A model generated the notes under the pieces. It ran no database searches and had not been told where the DNA came from. It saw nothing but the letters and a program-made list of their open reading frames with translations. A stretch of DNA of 64,000 nt from Coenobita brevimanus (lineage: Eukaryota; Arthropoda; Malacostraca; Decapoda; Coenobitidae), in the NCBI GenBank assembly GCA_032717465.1, contig JAVRFU010003712.1, positions 172,814 through 236,813 on the forward strand. Reading direction: 5' to 3'. The position numbers and the translations under genes were made by a program. Positions 47,045-57,810 of the stretch are shown piece after piece (positions within the stretch are counted from its first letter, which is position 1; every line of letters starts with the position of its first letter).

Positions 47045-47293
47045 TAAGGAGTGAGAACTGAGAAGCAGGTAGACCTTTATTATACAACAGAGGGGCAGAC
47101 AGAATAGGAGGTAGGTAAGGCACAAGGCTGTTGATGTGGAATTTTGCAATTATTATGCAATATGTATACCTTTTCAAGCGTTTATCTCCCGTACATCTAC
47201 CGCCTTCTGCCTTATCTACCTCCTGTTCTCCCCGGTCCTTTCTCACTCGCCATCCATTTGTATGATAAAGGTCTGCCTGTTTCTCACTCCTTA
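47045..47293. mobile_element. 249-bp MITE-like inverted-repeat element
   Basis: Ends TAAGGAGTGAGAA and its complement (TTCTCACTCCTTA) extend as an imperfect inverted repeat of about 40 bp (through 'gcaggtagacctttat' / 'ataaaggtctgcctg'). Internal arms ('aggaggtaggtaaggca' / 'gccttatctacctcct') also pair, so most of it can fold as one hairpin. Non-coding. Confidence 0.75.
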
Positions 47294-47349
47294 GTTAACG
47301 TGGTGGGTCCATGAGAAGGTCGAGTCTGTTTTGTTCTCACGAATAGATT

Positions 47350-47885
47350 ATATTTCACACACCAACACAATCCTCACAAACCACCACAGACCTCACACAC
47401 GAACACAATCCTCACACACCACCACAGTCCTCACACACCACCAGTCCTCACTCACCAACACAGTCCTCACACACCAACGCAATCGTCACACACCACCACA
47501 GTCCTCACACACCAACACAGTCCTCACACACCACCAGTCCTCACTCACCAACACAGTCCTCACACACCAACGCAATCGTCACACACCACTACAGTCCTCA
47601 CACACCAACACAGTCCTCACACACTACCAGTCCTCACACCACCACTGTCCTCACTCATTAACACAATCCTCACACATCACCACAGTCCTCACACACCAAC
47701 ACAATCCTCACACACCAACACAGTCCTCACACACCACCACAGTCCTCACACACCAACACAGTCCTCACACACCAACACAGTCCTCACATACCAACACAGT
47801 CCTCACACCACCACTGTCCTCGCTCAACACAATCCTCACACACCACCACAGTCCTTACACACCAACACAGTCCTCACACCACACG
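47350..47885. repeat. 19-bp minisatellite
   Basis: About 28 copies of TCCTCACACACCAACACAG and variants, with some shorter (TCCTCACTCACCAACACAG, TCCTCACACCACCACTG) and higher-order repetition near 47440-47600. The 189-codon ORF over it is an artefact. The next 340 bp (47886-48224) show only a short ATC run and no gene. Confidence 0.95.
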
Positions 47886-48224
47886 TGTAAAATTAATTAA
47901 TAAGAATAATCTTTTACTTCTATAAATTCATTATTATATAGTGGTAATGACATTTGAAAAATAAATAACTACTTTCTAAAGGGAGGAGGTTGGGGAGAGT
48001 AGTAGGTGGGATACATGGCGAGTTGGGTCCTCGCCCCGTATCCTGGTTACACACTTTTTTTGAGCGTGGCTGAAACTCGCTTAGCTAAATATTATATTCA
48101 GTCATTAGAAAGAAATATATGGTAGTATTATCATCATCATTATGTACTTTCCATTTTTAGTCCACAGCAGGACTGGACTCTTCACTTAGGGAGGTTTTAG
48201 TCAGGAAGCCCTAACCCACGGCCC

Positions 48225-48760
48225 TGCACAGTTGTTGACTTTATACACGGGTTTTATTCGCTCCTGTGTAGAGCACAGCTGTCATGTGTGGGGAGGCTCC
48301 CCACACAGTTCTTCTCAACAGGATGGAGTCGGAAACTTTTCGTCTCATTAACTCTCCTCTTAATGGCTCCCTTCAACCTCTGTCTCCGCCGCACTGTTTC
48401 ATCATTGTCTCTTTTGTATCGCCACTTCAATGGTCACTGCTCCTCTGAACTGTCTGCTTGCATCCCTCCACCACCACGGCAGGCACGTAGCACCCGTCTC
48501 AGCAGCAAACTCAGCCCTTTTCTGTCCAACTCTCTAACCGTTGCTCCAGTCATTCATGTATGCAACAGGTCAACTCTGGAATTGTCTCCATCTCTGTTTT
48601 TCTTACTGCCTACGGTCTCCAGTCTTTCATACACAGTATGTCCAGTCATCTCGAAATGAACTGATCTTGAATTTGGCTCAGCTGTCGTTTTTTTCTTGGA
48701 GGGTACAATTTGTAGGTCCTGCCCTTTGGTTCCTTCTTTCTTGCATAAAAAAAATACTTG
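48225..48760 (+). mobile_element. Jockey-like LINE 3' end
   Basis: Encodes, across shifted frames, the C-terminus of a Jockey-like RT (VWGGSP, LLNRMESETFRLINSP, then SLLYRHFNGHCSSELSACIPPP). It is followed by the 3' UTR 'cctttggttccttctt' and a short A run. The inverted relative is at 55540-56130. 48761-49220 holds a purine-rich stretch (48880-49080) and no gene. Confidence 0.75.
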
Positions 48761-49612
48761 CGTGTATAACCAGAAATTATTTACATGCGTACATTATTAG
48801 ATTTCCTTGACTAATAGCTACCTCTCCATCAACTAGTCTACCTAGTAGTAAATCCACTGAAAGTGGGTTTAGGAGTTATGATGGTGAGGAAGAAAGGGAG
48901 AGTATTAGTGGTGGCGAGTGAGTGAGAGAGATGGTGGTGAGAAAAAGCGGTGGTAGTGAGACAGGGAGAGTAGGTAGAAGGGAATATAGTGGTGAGTGTG
49001 AGGGTGATGGAGGGAGGGAAGGTGAGGGTGAGGAAGATGGGAGGTGGTGAGTGTGAGGCGGAAGGGGGGGGATGCTGATGATGAGGCAGAGGTGTAAGCT
49101 ATCAACTTCCATGTTATGGACGGTGTGGTGTGAGAGAGAGACAACAGTAAACGGTTTATTGATACTGCAGCCCTCAGACTGAAAATATAGCCTACAGCTT
49201 GATATATGGCAAACATGATAAGCGTTGGTGAATGATAAAATATTTGGTCATTTGATATTTACATTAATTTTAAATTTGATAATAGTTAAACGTGTGGGTG
49301 TGTGTGTTTCAATGCGCGCGGGTGCGGTACGATATGTTTGGCGGCGCTTGCCTTGCAACGGCGCCGACGTGTCCGAATGCGTTCCTTTCACTTCGTCAAA
49401 CCAATAACATTACTCAAGATTCTTTTCACGATACTAGGGTCGTAAGTGTGGGAAATCGCCAAGGGTTGCACCGAATAGGGTTAAGGTGTACTGCCTGGTT
49501 TTTATGTCCTGTTCCTTTGTTGGTGCTTTACTTCAGATCTAGAAAGAGGACCCCGCTTCAGTCGCTAGTGTTTTTAGGACGAGAAGTCGCCTTAAAAACA
49601 CCAGCATAACAG

Positions 49613-50180
49613 TAACCAACACCTGGGCTAAGTTAAGGTGAAACAATGTCATGAAGCTAGTTACGAAGAAGTGCTATGAGTGATGTACAGCCACAGCACT
49701 GTCTTTTTCTGCCAATCAGCTGTGTGAAATAAGCTGTAAAATGACGACAATTTGGGCCATGTTAAGGTGAAAGAACTATAGGCAATGTGTGTGTGTGTGT
49801 GTGTATGTCTGTGTGTATGTATGTATGTATGTATATGTGTATGTATACCGGTATATGTATAGTCAATGTGTTATTCTCTGCACAAGGCCAACCCATCTCA
49901 GTGTACTATGAACATAACAGTATTGACGCAGGAGACAAACTGATTGCATTGCTGCTGAATCATGTATGTATATATGTATATACGATGAATTATGTGTATG
50001 TAAGAATGTTCAGTACGTTTGTGTATGTACAATATGTATGTATGTATGTATATATGTATGTATGTATGTATTTGTGTGTGTATATATGTGTATGTGTGTA
50101 TGTATGTATACATGTATGATGTATGTATGTGTGTGTATGTATATATGTATGATGTATGTACATACTGTATGTAGATGTCC
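49613..50180. repeat. Inverted segmental duplication, arm 2 distal part
   Basis: Continues arm 2 after the gypsy element: reverse complement of 4686 down to about 4340, then (TATG)n. Non-coding. TATG/GTAT repeats extend to 50330. Confidence 0.85.
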
Positions 50181-50534
50181 ACTACAGCACTACACCATGT
50201 CTTCTTTATCTTTTTATTATGGTAGTCACACACACACACTTTTTCAGCCATTTGGTACGTGAAATTTATGTATGTGTGCATGTATGTATGTATATATGTA
50301 TGATGCACGTATGTATGTATGTATGGTAGTCACACACACACTTTTTCCGCCACCTGCTACGTGAAATAAGCTGCCAAAGGATGACATTTTGGACCAAGTT
50401 AAGGTGAACCAACTTCAGTCATCTTTCACAGGGATTATTTAGGGCAGCTTTCTCTTTGCCTGTCACCTGAGATATTGGTGTGCATGTGGATGTGATAGAA
50501 AGTGTTAGAAAATAATACATTGAGGTGGTTTGGT

Positions 50535-51555
50535 CAGAGTTGCCAGGTTGGCGGATTTTCCGCCAAATTGGGCGGTATTAATATGAGGCTGGCGGGTAAA
50601 ATTTAACATTGGTGGTTGGGCGGTTTTTGGGGCGAGTTGATATCTTAACTGGCGGGTTTTCGGCGGCTTCAGCTCGAGAGGGTATTTGCTAAATTAACCT
50701 TACTGTAACTCTCGTCTCTTAGCAAAAACAAGGGTGACCGGAGAGAGCAAGATCGAGGGCAAGTGGTGGTGGGTGGAACTGACGAAACCATTAGCACCTG
50801 GCCCAGACCTCCCTCGGGATATGACTCCCCTAATCCACACTCAAACACAGGTCACGGGGCCTGGCAGCCATGTATGACGTGGTGGTAAAATAAGAGAGGC
50901 AGCATTTCAATTTTAGTCAGGGAATAGTGAAGGGAGGTTTGCTGGATAGTGGAACTGGGAAGATAATGTGTATGCAAAGTATAACAGAAAATACAATAAA
51001 AGCTGTGAAAAAGAAAATGGATTGCGATAATGGATTGTCTGTCCCAGGTGATGAAACAAGTGCATTTTGCAAATTTAATATATGACTAATTCTCCCATCT
51101 TTCCTGTCACTTCTTGTTGCTTTTCTTTCCTTCACAGGTGGCTTTACATTGAGTGACAAGCCAAATGGTTTCCTGTAAGCCAAGAAACCATTTACAACGC
51201 TGGGTGGCTACCATATAACCAACCCACACGTGCTGCCTACGTGTCAACAAGTGGGTTGGTGGAGGGTTAGTGCCCCTCCCTGTAAAATAGGTAACTCAAA
51301 GTCAAGTGGCCACCCCTTACGGGATTATGGCGTCTGGCAATAGATAGATAGATAGTGAGGCTAATGTATGAAGTTTGTATAAGATAGAACTATTTTTCAC
51401 GTCATTTTGTTGCTCACCTGTAAACCTAATATTATTAGTCTGTGATTACTGACAAAGCGGTTTTTGGGCAGGTGAGAAGGCTGACATTTCGGCGGGATTG
51501 GGCGGATTTGGGAGAGGAACTCAGCGGGTTGGCAGTTTCTGACCTGGCAACCCTG
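50535..51555. mobile_element. hAT-like non-autonomous DNA transposon
   Basis: Termini CAGAGTTGCCAGGT and, inverted, CAGGGTTGCCAGGT (14 bp, one mismatch). 8-bp target duplication GGTTTGGT / GGTTTGGC. An 8-bp duplication with CAG ends is the hAT pattern. Subterminal regions are rich in GGCGG motifs. No transposase was seen. A SINE sits inside. Confidence 0.8.
51125..51354 (+). mobile_element. SINE type 1, with LINE-2 3' tail
   Basis: 5' module: 'ttgagtgacaagccaaatgg', hairpin TTTCCTGTAAGCCAAGAAA, 'ctgggtggctaccat'. Then an inverted pair ACCAACCCAC / GTGGGTTGGT, then a 'ggccaccccttacggg' block ending 'gcgtctggcaatagatag' with (GATA)n. The last roughly 50 bp equal the LINE-2 3' end. No protein coding. 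Confidence 0.8.
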
Positions 51556-51819
51556 GGTTTGGCCATGTGGAGAGGATGGAAAGCGAGGTACTGACGAGGA
51601 GTGTGTGTGAGTGAGGTGGAGGCCGAGGATGAGATGGAGTGATGGAGTGGAGAGGCATATGAGAGGGTGGGGTGTAAGCTGGGAGGAAGGCAGTGAAATG
51701 ACGAAGGACAGGGCGACATGAAGGAGACTTGTTTGTGGTCACCCCTTACGGGAATAAGGCGTCTGGTAATAGATAGATAGATAGACAGACATATATTCTA
51801 ATCTGATAATGATCGCTAT

Positions 51820-52035
51820 CCCATTTCAGCTGGGTTGATAGCCAAGTGTAGTCAGTTTGGAGGGTTGATCTGACTAGTAACCAAGGAGACTCACATTACC
51901 CCGTAACTAAGGCTCATTGAATTTCAAGCAACCACGACCTAATATTCAGGTGGGGGGGGTTGACCTGACTAGTAACCAAGGAGACTCATTCGAATTTCAC
52001 ATCACTACAACTAAATATTCAGGCTGTGAGTGACC
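51820..52035. repeat. Two tandem copies of repeat seen at 31033
   Basis: 'gactagtaaccaaggagac' appears at 51874 and 51968, each followed by a similar 60-bp stretch. Confidence 0.65.
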
Positions 52036-52055
52036 CTGTTCCCCAGATGAAACAA

Positions 52056-52400
52056 AACAGACGATGATGATGATGATGATGATGATGATGATAATAATAA
52101 TAATAATAATAATAATAATAGTAATAGTAATAATAAAATTAATAAGAGTAAGAATAATAATAATAATGATGATAATGATAATAATAATAATAATAATAAT
52201 AAATACTGCAGGACACATTAACAGTATGCCAGTCAGCTTCTACACTACTACTACCATCATGCCAACTATCCTACTTAGCGATAGGATGAGGCAGCATCCA
52301 CAAACGGTAATGTCAGATTCAAATAGTCAGGAGGAGCATGGCGTCGTGGATGATGATGATGATGATGATGACGACGATGGAGGAGGAGGCAGAAGGGGTG

Positions 52401-52433
<33 letters not shown>

Positions 52434-52490
52434 GTGGTGGTGATGGTGCAGGAGGAGGAAGAGGTGGTGATGATGATGATAATGGGGAAT
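52056..52490. repeat. GAT/AAT trinucleotide repeats
   Basis: (GAT)n at 52056-52090, (AAT)n at 52091-52202, then GAT/GAG-rich runs at 52345-52490. Asp- or Met-rich ORFs over them are artefacts. Confidence 0.95.
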
Positions 52491-52509
52491 AGTGATAGTG
52501 GTAGTGACG

Positions 52510-53440
52510 GTAATGATGATGATGGTATTAAAACAAATTAACCCATCTGTATATGGATGAGGTTATAAAAGAGATACAAGGTAGGGCAGTGGATGTTGGA
52601 TGGCCCTAATGAGAGAGGGTAGTGTTTCAAAATTTCCTGTACTGTTGTTTGCAGATGATACTGTGTTGATAAATGAAGGCGAAGGGGAACAGCAAGGCTT
52701 GGTGGATGAGTTTGGGAGAGTGTGTAAGAAATGGAATCTAAAGGTGAATGTAAAGAAGAGGAAAGTTATGGTCTTTGAGAGAAGTGAGGTCAGTGGATTT
52801 ACAGTGGGGATGGATGATGAAATGGAAAGTGTGAGTGCGTTTAAGTACTTGGGTAGTGTGATGAGTAAGGATGGAAGTTTAGAGGGTGAAGTGCCTGAAA
52901 GGGTACAACAATGAAGAAAGGTAGGTAGTTCCTTGAAAGCAGTGATAGGAAACAAGGAAGTGAGCATGGAAGTAAAAAAGTTACTACATGACAGTATTGT
53001 GATACCAACTCTAACGTATAGAAGTGGAGCTTGGACCTTGTTGGAAGGACACAGGTCAAGAGTGAGAGCAGTGGAAATAAGTTATTTGAGAGGAGCAAGT
53101 GGAGTTACATGGAGAGACTGACAAATGAGGAAGTGAAGGAGTGTTGTGATGTGGATGTGATAGAAAGCGTTAGGAGAAATACACTGAGGTGGTTTGGCCA
53201 TGTGGAGAGGATGGAGAGCGAGAGACTAATGAAAAGAGTGAATGGCAGTGAGATGGAGGGGGTGAAAGGGACGGGGAGGCCGAGGATGAGATAAAGGGAT
53301 GGAATGGTGAGGTGTACGAGAGAGGGGGGTGTGAGCTAAGGTGCAGTGAGGGCAGGGAAATGGTGAGGGACAGAGCAACATGGAGTCAGTTTGTTTGTGG
53401 CCACCCTTTACAGGATTAAGGCGTCTGGCAACGGACTGAC
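52510..53440 (+). mobile_element. LINE-2, 5'-truncated copy
   Basis: Starts in the RT palm (YMDEVIKEIQG near 52553), has LLFADDTVL near 52645, KVNVKKRKVMVFER near 52740 and FKYLGSVMSKDG near 52840. A stop at 52912 and a shift follow, then VIPTLTYRSGAWTLLE near 53000, and the C-terminal DVIESVRRNTLRWFGHVERM at 53154. The 3' tail is 'tttacaggattaaggcgtc' with a weak GACA tail. Reading frame broken at least three times. Confidence 0.9.
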
Positions 53441-53445
53441 AGACA

Positions 53446-54905
53446 GTGTTGTCCAACATGGATGGCTGAAGAGTGTAACTGTAAATGTATACACGGGGAA
53501 GGGTGATGCCCTGGAAAGAGGAAATTATAAAGGTATAATGCTTTTGGACCAGATAATGACGGTAATGGAGAGAGTTCTAGAAGGTATGATTAGTGAAAGA
53601 GTGAATATTCATAAGATGCAGTTTGGGTTTATGCCAAGCAAAGGGACCACTGACGCCATAATTTGCCATATCCATTGTTCGACAGCTTCAGGAAAAATAT
53701 ATTGGGAAGAAAAGGGATCTGTACTTTGTTTTTGTTGATTTGGAGAAGGTCTTTGACTAGTCCCTAGAGAGGTGGTGAGGTGGGAATGAGAAAGCATGGG
53801 ATTGAGGAGTGGCTGGTTAGGGTGGTTATGGCCATGTATGTGGATGCTTGCACCCAGGTAAGGGTGAATGGAGATGAGGGATGAGTATTCCGTGAATGTT
53901 AGTGTGCACCAGGGGTCAGTCTTGACTCCTTTGTTTTTGCCATGGTGCTTGAAGCCCTCTCACGTGACTTCAGACTGAACTCCCATGGGAGATGTTGTAT
54001 GCCAATGATTTGGTGATGACTGCAGAGAACGAAAGGGAGGCAGGGGAATGATTTAGAAAGTGGAGCGATGGTACGGGGCACAAGGGCTTAAGAGTTAAAT
54101 CAGATTTAAAAAAAAAAAAAAGTGATGGTATCCAATGGTACTGATGGTGGCGGTACTGTCAAAGAGGGTGAGTCGCCATGTGTGGTTTGACAGTGGTGTG
54201 GGAAGTAATTCCATCTTGTGCGGTGTGTGTGATCGTGGGTACATTAGAGATGTAGTGGTATCAGAGGCAGACTGCGAGATAATAATGATTTTGTGTGCAG
54301 TGTGTCAGGGACAGCAGGTGCAATTTGTTATGTGTGAAAGGACTGCTGATGAATCTCTGAAGTGATAGGAGGAGGTCTGTTATTTCAGAGACATGTTATG
54401 TGCTGTAAGTGGGGCTGGAGCAGCTCTGTAGCCACAGGGAAAAGTGGTTGGAAGAAGATCAGGGAGCTGTTGCCACTCCTGACATTGAGAGAGCTCTCCC
54501 TCTGTACGAAGGGACCTATGTATGCAGCATGTGTTAGTAGTGTAATGCTGTATGGAAGAGAAACCTGGGCAGTAACGGAAGAGGATATTCACAGGCTTCA
54601 ACATCCAGATATGGCAACAGTTCAGTGGATGTACAATGTGTCCTTGAATGTGAGGCCTGGGGGGGCTACGTTTATGATGGATGAGTTAAGAGGAAGGATG
54701 GGACTAGAGTGTGTTGTTGTGATGAAGAGAGATAGATTGGAATGGGTTGGGCTTGAGAGGATGGGATGCAAAAAGTGAGAACTGTTAACACTGTGGGTAG
54801 GGTTGTGAGAGGCAGACCAAAAAACACCTGGGATGTCATAAAGTGTGGCCTCACAGATAGGGGACTGAATAGGGAGGCTGCTAGAGATCAAGAAGCATGG
54901 TTGGC
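53446..54905 (+). pseudogene. LINE-3 reverse transcriptase remnant
   Basis: A third LINE type, in several frames. VYTGKGDALERGNYKGI (53485), MQFGFMPSKGTTDAI (53618), FVDLEKVFD (about 53730), MYVDACTQVRVNGDE (53835) and VHQGSVLTP (53905) are RT blocks. LYANDLVM (about 53995) is the active-site block with the second Asp-pair member changed to Asn. The C-terminal part has YGRETWAVTEEDIHRL (54552), MKRDRLEWVGLERM (54722) and GRPKNTWDVIKCGL (54820). Clade uncertain (RTE/L1-like). Inactive. Confidence 0.8.
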
Positions 54906-55539
54906 CACTTTAAACCAATGGTTTAAACCAAATGGTTCAGAATTTGGTTTAAACCAAGCAAATGTTTTTTTTTATAAACTGCTTGATTCTTCTTGGTTGT
55001 ATATACAGTATTTTTTTTGTTATTTACAACAATTGTGGTTTTTAATTATGTACAGTTGTATTCCTAATATCAGGATTAAAAATAGTAAGGTGAACTGAAA
55101 ACTTTAAGTAAATGTTTTAACCAAAAACATATTTATGGTAGCCTACATAAGAGTATGTAAATGGACACATTTATTAATCCTTTCAGTACACTAATGATAT
55201 TTTTGTTAAAGAATTCTTTTCTAGTCTTGTTAACAGAAAAAAATACCAGTATACATTATAATGGCATGCAAAACATTTAATTAATAGAATAAATTTATAG
55301 TATAGATACTGAGAACAATCACTGATAATATACAGGGAGTAGCCAGGGCAGCTGGCTCTCTCTCTCCTACAACTAAAATGTTTAAACTTTCCATTGTACA
55401 GTAAAAGTCAAAGAGGTGTTCCATGTTTTACTGCACTATAACTTAGTGATTAGAGCGCCTGTGAGACAAGTGTACCTGGCTGATAAAAGCTGGCTTTCTA
55501 AATCAGCTACAGTATTGTCATTATTACATGTATTTTTTT
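54906..55539. other. AT-rich spacer with TTTAAA palindrome
   Basis: 'ggtttaaacc' recurs at 54920-54955 and can pair as a hairpin (AATTTGGTTTAAACCAA with its complement). The rest is AT-rich with no gene seen. Confidence 0.5.
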
Positions 55540-56130
55540 TTTTAATGCAAAGAAGGAACCAAAGGCCAGGAGCCCGCAAACCGTTCCTTCCAAGAAAAAA
55601 ACAAACACAATACAAAAGAGAGCCAAATTCAAGATCCATTCATTTCAAGATGTCTGAACACACTTCATTTGAAAGACTGGAGATCATAGGAAGTAGGAAA
55701 TACAGACAGAGGGAGACAGTTCCAGAGTTGACCTGTTGCATAAATGAAGGACTGGGAGTTATGGTTAACTCTTGCATTAAAGAGTTGGACAGAAAAGGAC
55801 GAGAGTTTGTTGCTAACACACCCGTCATAGAGGTGGAGGGATGCAAGCAGATAGTTCAGGGAAGCAGTGACCATTGAAGCAGCGATAGAAAAGAGATAAA
55901 GATGCAACAGTGTGGCGAAGAGACAGAGGTTGAAGGGAGCTAGTAAGAGAGGGAGAGTTGATGAGACGAAAAGCCTTTGACTCCACCCTATTGAGAAGAG
56001 CTGTATATGGTGAGCCTCCCCACACAAGAGTTGTACTCTACATAGGGGCAAATAAAACCCATGTATAAAGTCAACAACTGTGCAGGGGTAAAGAAGGTAT
56101 GGAGTCAGCTTAGCACACCTAATCTCTTGG
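55540..56130 (-). mobile_element. Jockey-like LINE 3' end
   Basis: Minus strand: VWGGSPYTALLNRVESKAFRLINSP (with LTSSLQPLSLRHTVA, then SLFYRCFNGHCFPELSACIPPP) in frame 55825-56025, the QVNSGTV end in frame 55640-55846, and the 3' UTR at about 55600-55550 with an A run. Better kept than the copy at 48225-48760. Confidence 0.8.
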
Positions 56131-56463
56131 AAGCTGATTTTACAAGAGATGTTATATGATCTTTCCAAGATAAGTCCCAAGTGAATGAAACCTCAAGTAT
56201 GTTTAAGGATGGAAATAAAAGCTTGCTAAATCCTTCTTTATATTATATCTATGAGTAATTGCATGTCAGACTGATATACACAGGGGTAGAATTGCTGGAA
56301 TACAAAACAGTAACATTAAATATACTTGATTTTTTTTCCTATCCAATGGTTTTTGCCAACCCTGTTGAGCAGCATGGAAAGCTGCCATCAGATGACCAAG
56401 GCCAATGCATACAAGCATGTTTGAGCCGTTATAAATGAAACAAAACGATCTATAGCCAGATGC

Positions 56464-56815
56464 AACGATCCCGCAAGGGGTGGCCGTTTGTCTTTTAGTT
56501 GTTTTAAGGGAAGGGGCATGAACCCTCCACCAACCCACTTATTAACACATAGGGAACACATATGGGTTGGTCATACAGTTACCACCCAGCACTGTAAATG
56601 GTTTCCTGGCTTACAGGAACCATTAGACTTGTCACTCAGTGTAAAGCCAACTGAAAAGGAAAAAAGAATAATAAAAAGTAAAAAGAAAGATGGGAGAAAT
56701 AGGAAGAGAGGAGGACTGACACAGAAAAAGAATGATAAAGGTGAAGGAAGAAGTAGGCAGCACTACATCACGTGAGTGGATGATGGTCACCACCACTTAC
56801 CACCAAGAAATATTA
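56464..56815 (-). mobile_element. SINE type 1 (longer copy)
   Basis: Minus strand: starts 'catccactcacgtgatgtag' (56780), C/T-rich middle, 'actgagtgacaagtctaatgg', a hairpin, the ACCAACCCA / TGGGTTGGT pair, then 'ggccaccccttgcgggatcg' at about 56485-56465, the LINE-2-like tail in mutated form. Confidence 0.75.
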
Positions 56816-57019
56816 AGAAGAATCTAAAAAATAAAAAATAAAAATATCAAGCACAGCAAAAAGAAAAAAAAAAAAGAAATTAAGAATAAAATAAACATCT
56901 AAGAGCACAGCAATAAGAACACAGTAAATATCTAGAACAAAGAAAATTATCAAGAACAAAAGAAATATCAAGAAGAGCAGAAAGAAGCTCAAGCACAACA
57001 CTATGCAAAATTAGAGCAA

Positions 57020-57230
57020 GCGGTGAGTGGGCAGACAGCACCTTCACCAGCTGTGTGAGGAGATGAGTGGGCAGACAGCACCTTCACCAGCTGTGTGAGG
57101 AGATGAGTGGGCAGACAGCACCTTCACCAGCTGTGTGAGGAGATAAGTGGGCAGACAGCACCTTCACCAACTGTGTGAGGAGATAAGTGGGCAGACAGCA
57201 CCTTCACCAGTTGTGTGAGGAGATGAGGAA
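57020..57230. repeat. 40-bp minisatellite, about 5 copies
   Basis: Unit marked by GTGGGCAGACAGCACCTTCA and GCTGTGTGAGGAGATGA, 40 bp apart, nearly identical. 56820-57010 before it is A-rich with 'aagaacaaagaaa'-type low complexity. Confidence 0.95.
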
Positions 57231-57374
57231 ACTGAAGCAACAGGTGGCAAACAGTAAGGTAGAAAGAATAAGTGGCCAGGTAAGATAGGTGAGGCAAGAG
57301 GTGTCCTGTATAGTGGAGGATAAAGTCAGGACGTGTGTAACAGGGTTGAAGGTCTTTGTTCTTCATGATGTTCT

Positions 57375-57810
57375 CTCAACACTGCAAGTATATGTTTCTT
57401 TTGTTCTTGTTGCTGCCCCTAACCCTGCAAGTATTTCTTTTGTTCTTGTTGCTGCCCCTAACACTGCAAGTATTTCTTTTGTTCTTGCTGCCCCTAACTC
57501 TGCAAGTATTTCTTTTGTTCTTATTGCTGCCCCTAACCCTGCAAGTATTTCTTTTGTTCTTGCTGTGCTCCTAACACTGCAAGTATTTCTTTTGTTCTTG
57601 CTGCCCCTAACTCTGCAAGTATTTCTTTTGTTCTTGCTGTGCTCCTAACACTGCAAGTATTTCTTTTGTTCTTATTGCTGCCCCTAACCCTGCAAGTATT
57701 TCTTTTGTTCTTGCTGTGCTCCTATCACTGCAAGTATTTCTTTTGTTCTTGCTGCCCCTAACCCTGCAAGTATTTCTTTTGTTCTTGCTGTGCTCCTAAC
57801 ACTGCAAGCA
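57375..57810. repeat. 36-41-bp minisatellite, about 11 copies
   Basis: Core CTGCAAGTATTTCTTTTGTT followed by variable 'cttgctgcccctaac' or 'cttgctgtgctcctaac'. Unit length alternates by deletion of a few bases. Confidence 0.95.

Larger units (their letters stand above)
43355..49480 (+). mobile_element. piggyBac element with matching 18-bp termini
   Basis: Ends are CCCTATTCGGTGCAACCC and its exact reverse complement (49463-49480), flanked by TTAA (43351-43354 and 49481-49484). The intact 5' LTR shows a single TTAA there. The element is 6.1 kb, larger than usual for piggyBac, because other repeats have accumulated inside it (46241-48760). Confidence 0.97.
41270..49611 (+). repeat. Gypsy 3' LTR, interrupted at TTAA by piggyBac
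   Basis: LTR sequence is 41270-43354 and 49485-49611. Aligned with the 5' LTR the two are close but clearly not identical, so the insertion is not very recent. The 5' LTR reads GTGTTAAAGTG where this one is split at TTAA. Confidence 0.95.
33763..49612 (+). mobile_element. Ty3/gypsy LTR retrotransposon, structurally complete, 3' LTR split by piggyBac
   Basis: Order: 5' LTR, primer site, gag, protease, RT, RNase H, integrase, polypurine tract, 3' LTR. That domain order defines Ty3/gypsy. Without the 6.1-kb piggyBac it is about 9.7 kb. Target duplication TAAC at 33759-33762 and 49613-49616 (ATAAC/GTAAC if five bases). Arm 1 of the inverted duplication (about 4687) shows the empty site with a single copy, confirming both ends. 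Not active: gag is open but pol carries a shift and two stops. Confidence 0.95.
50478..51775 (+). mobile_element. LINE-2 3' end split by a hAT-like element
   Basis: 50478-50534 (HVDVIESV region, 'gaggtggtttggt') continues at 51556 ('ggtttggccatgtggaga') and runs to the tail 'ccccttacgggaataaggcg' plus (GATA)n at 51765-51785. Confidence 0.85.

Noticed and set aside
47331..47900. 189-aa Thr/His-rich ORF
   Set aside because: 19-bp minisatellite translation.
52064..52541. Acidic or poly-Met ORFs
   Set aside because: Trinucleotide repeat composition.
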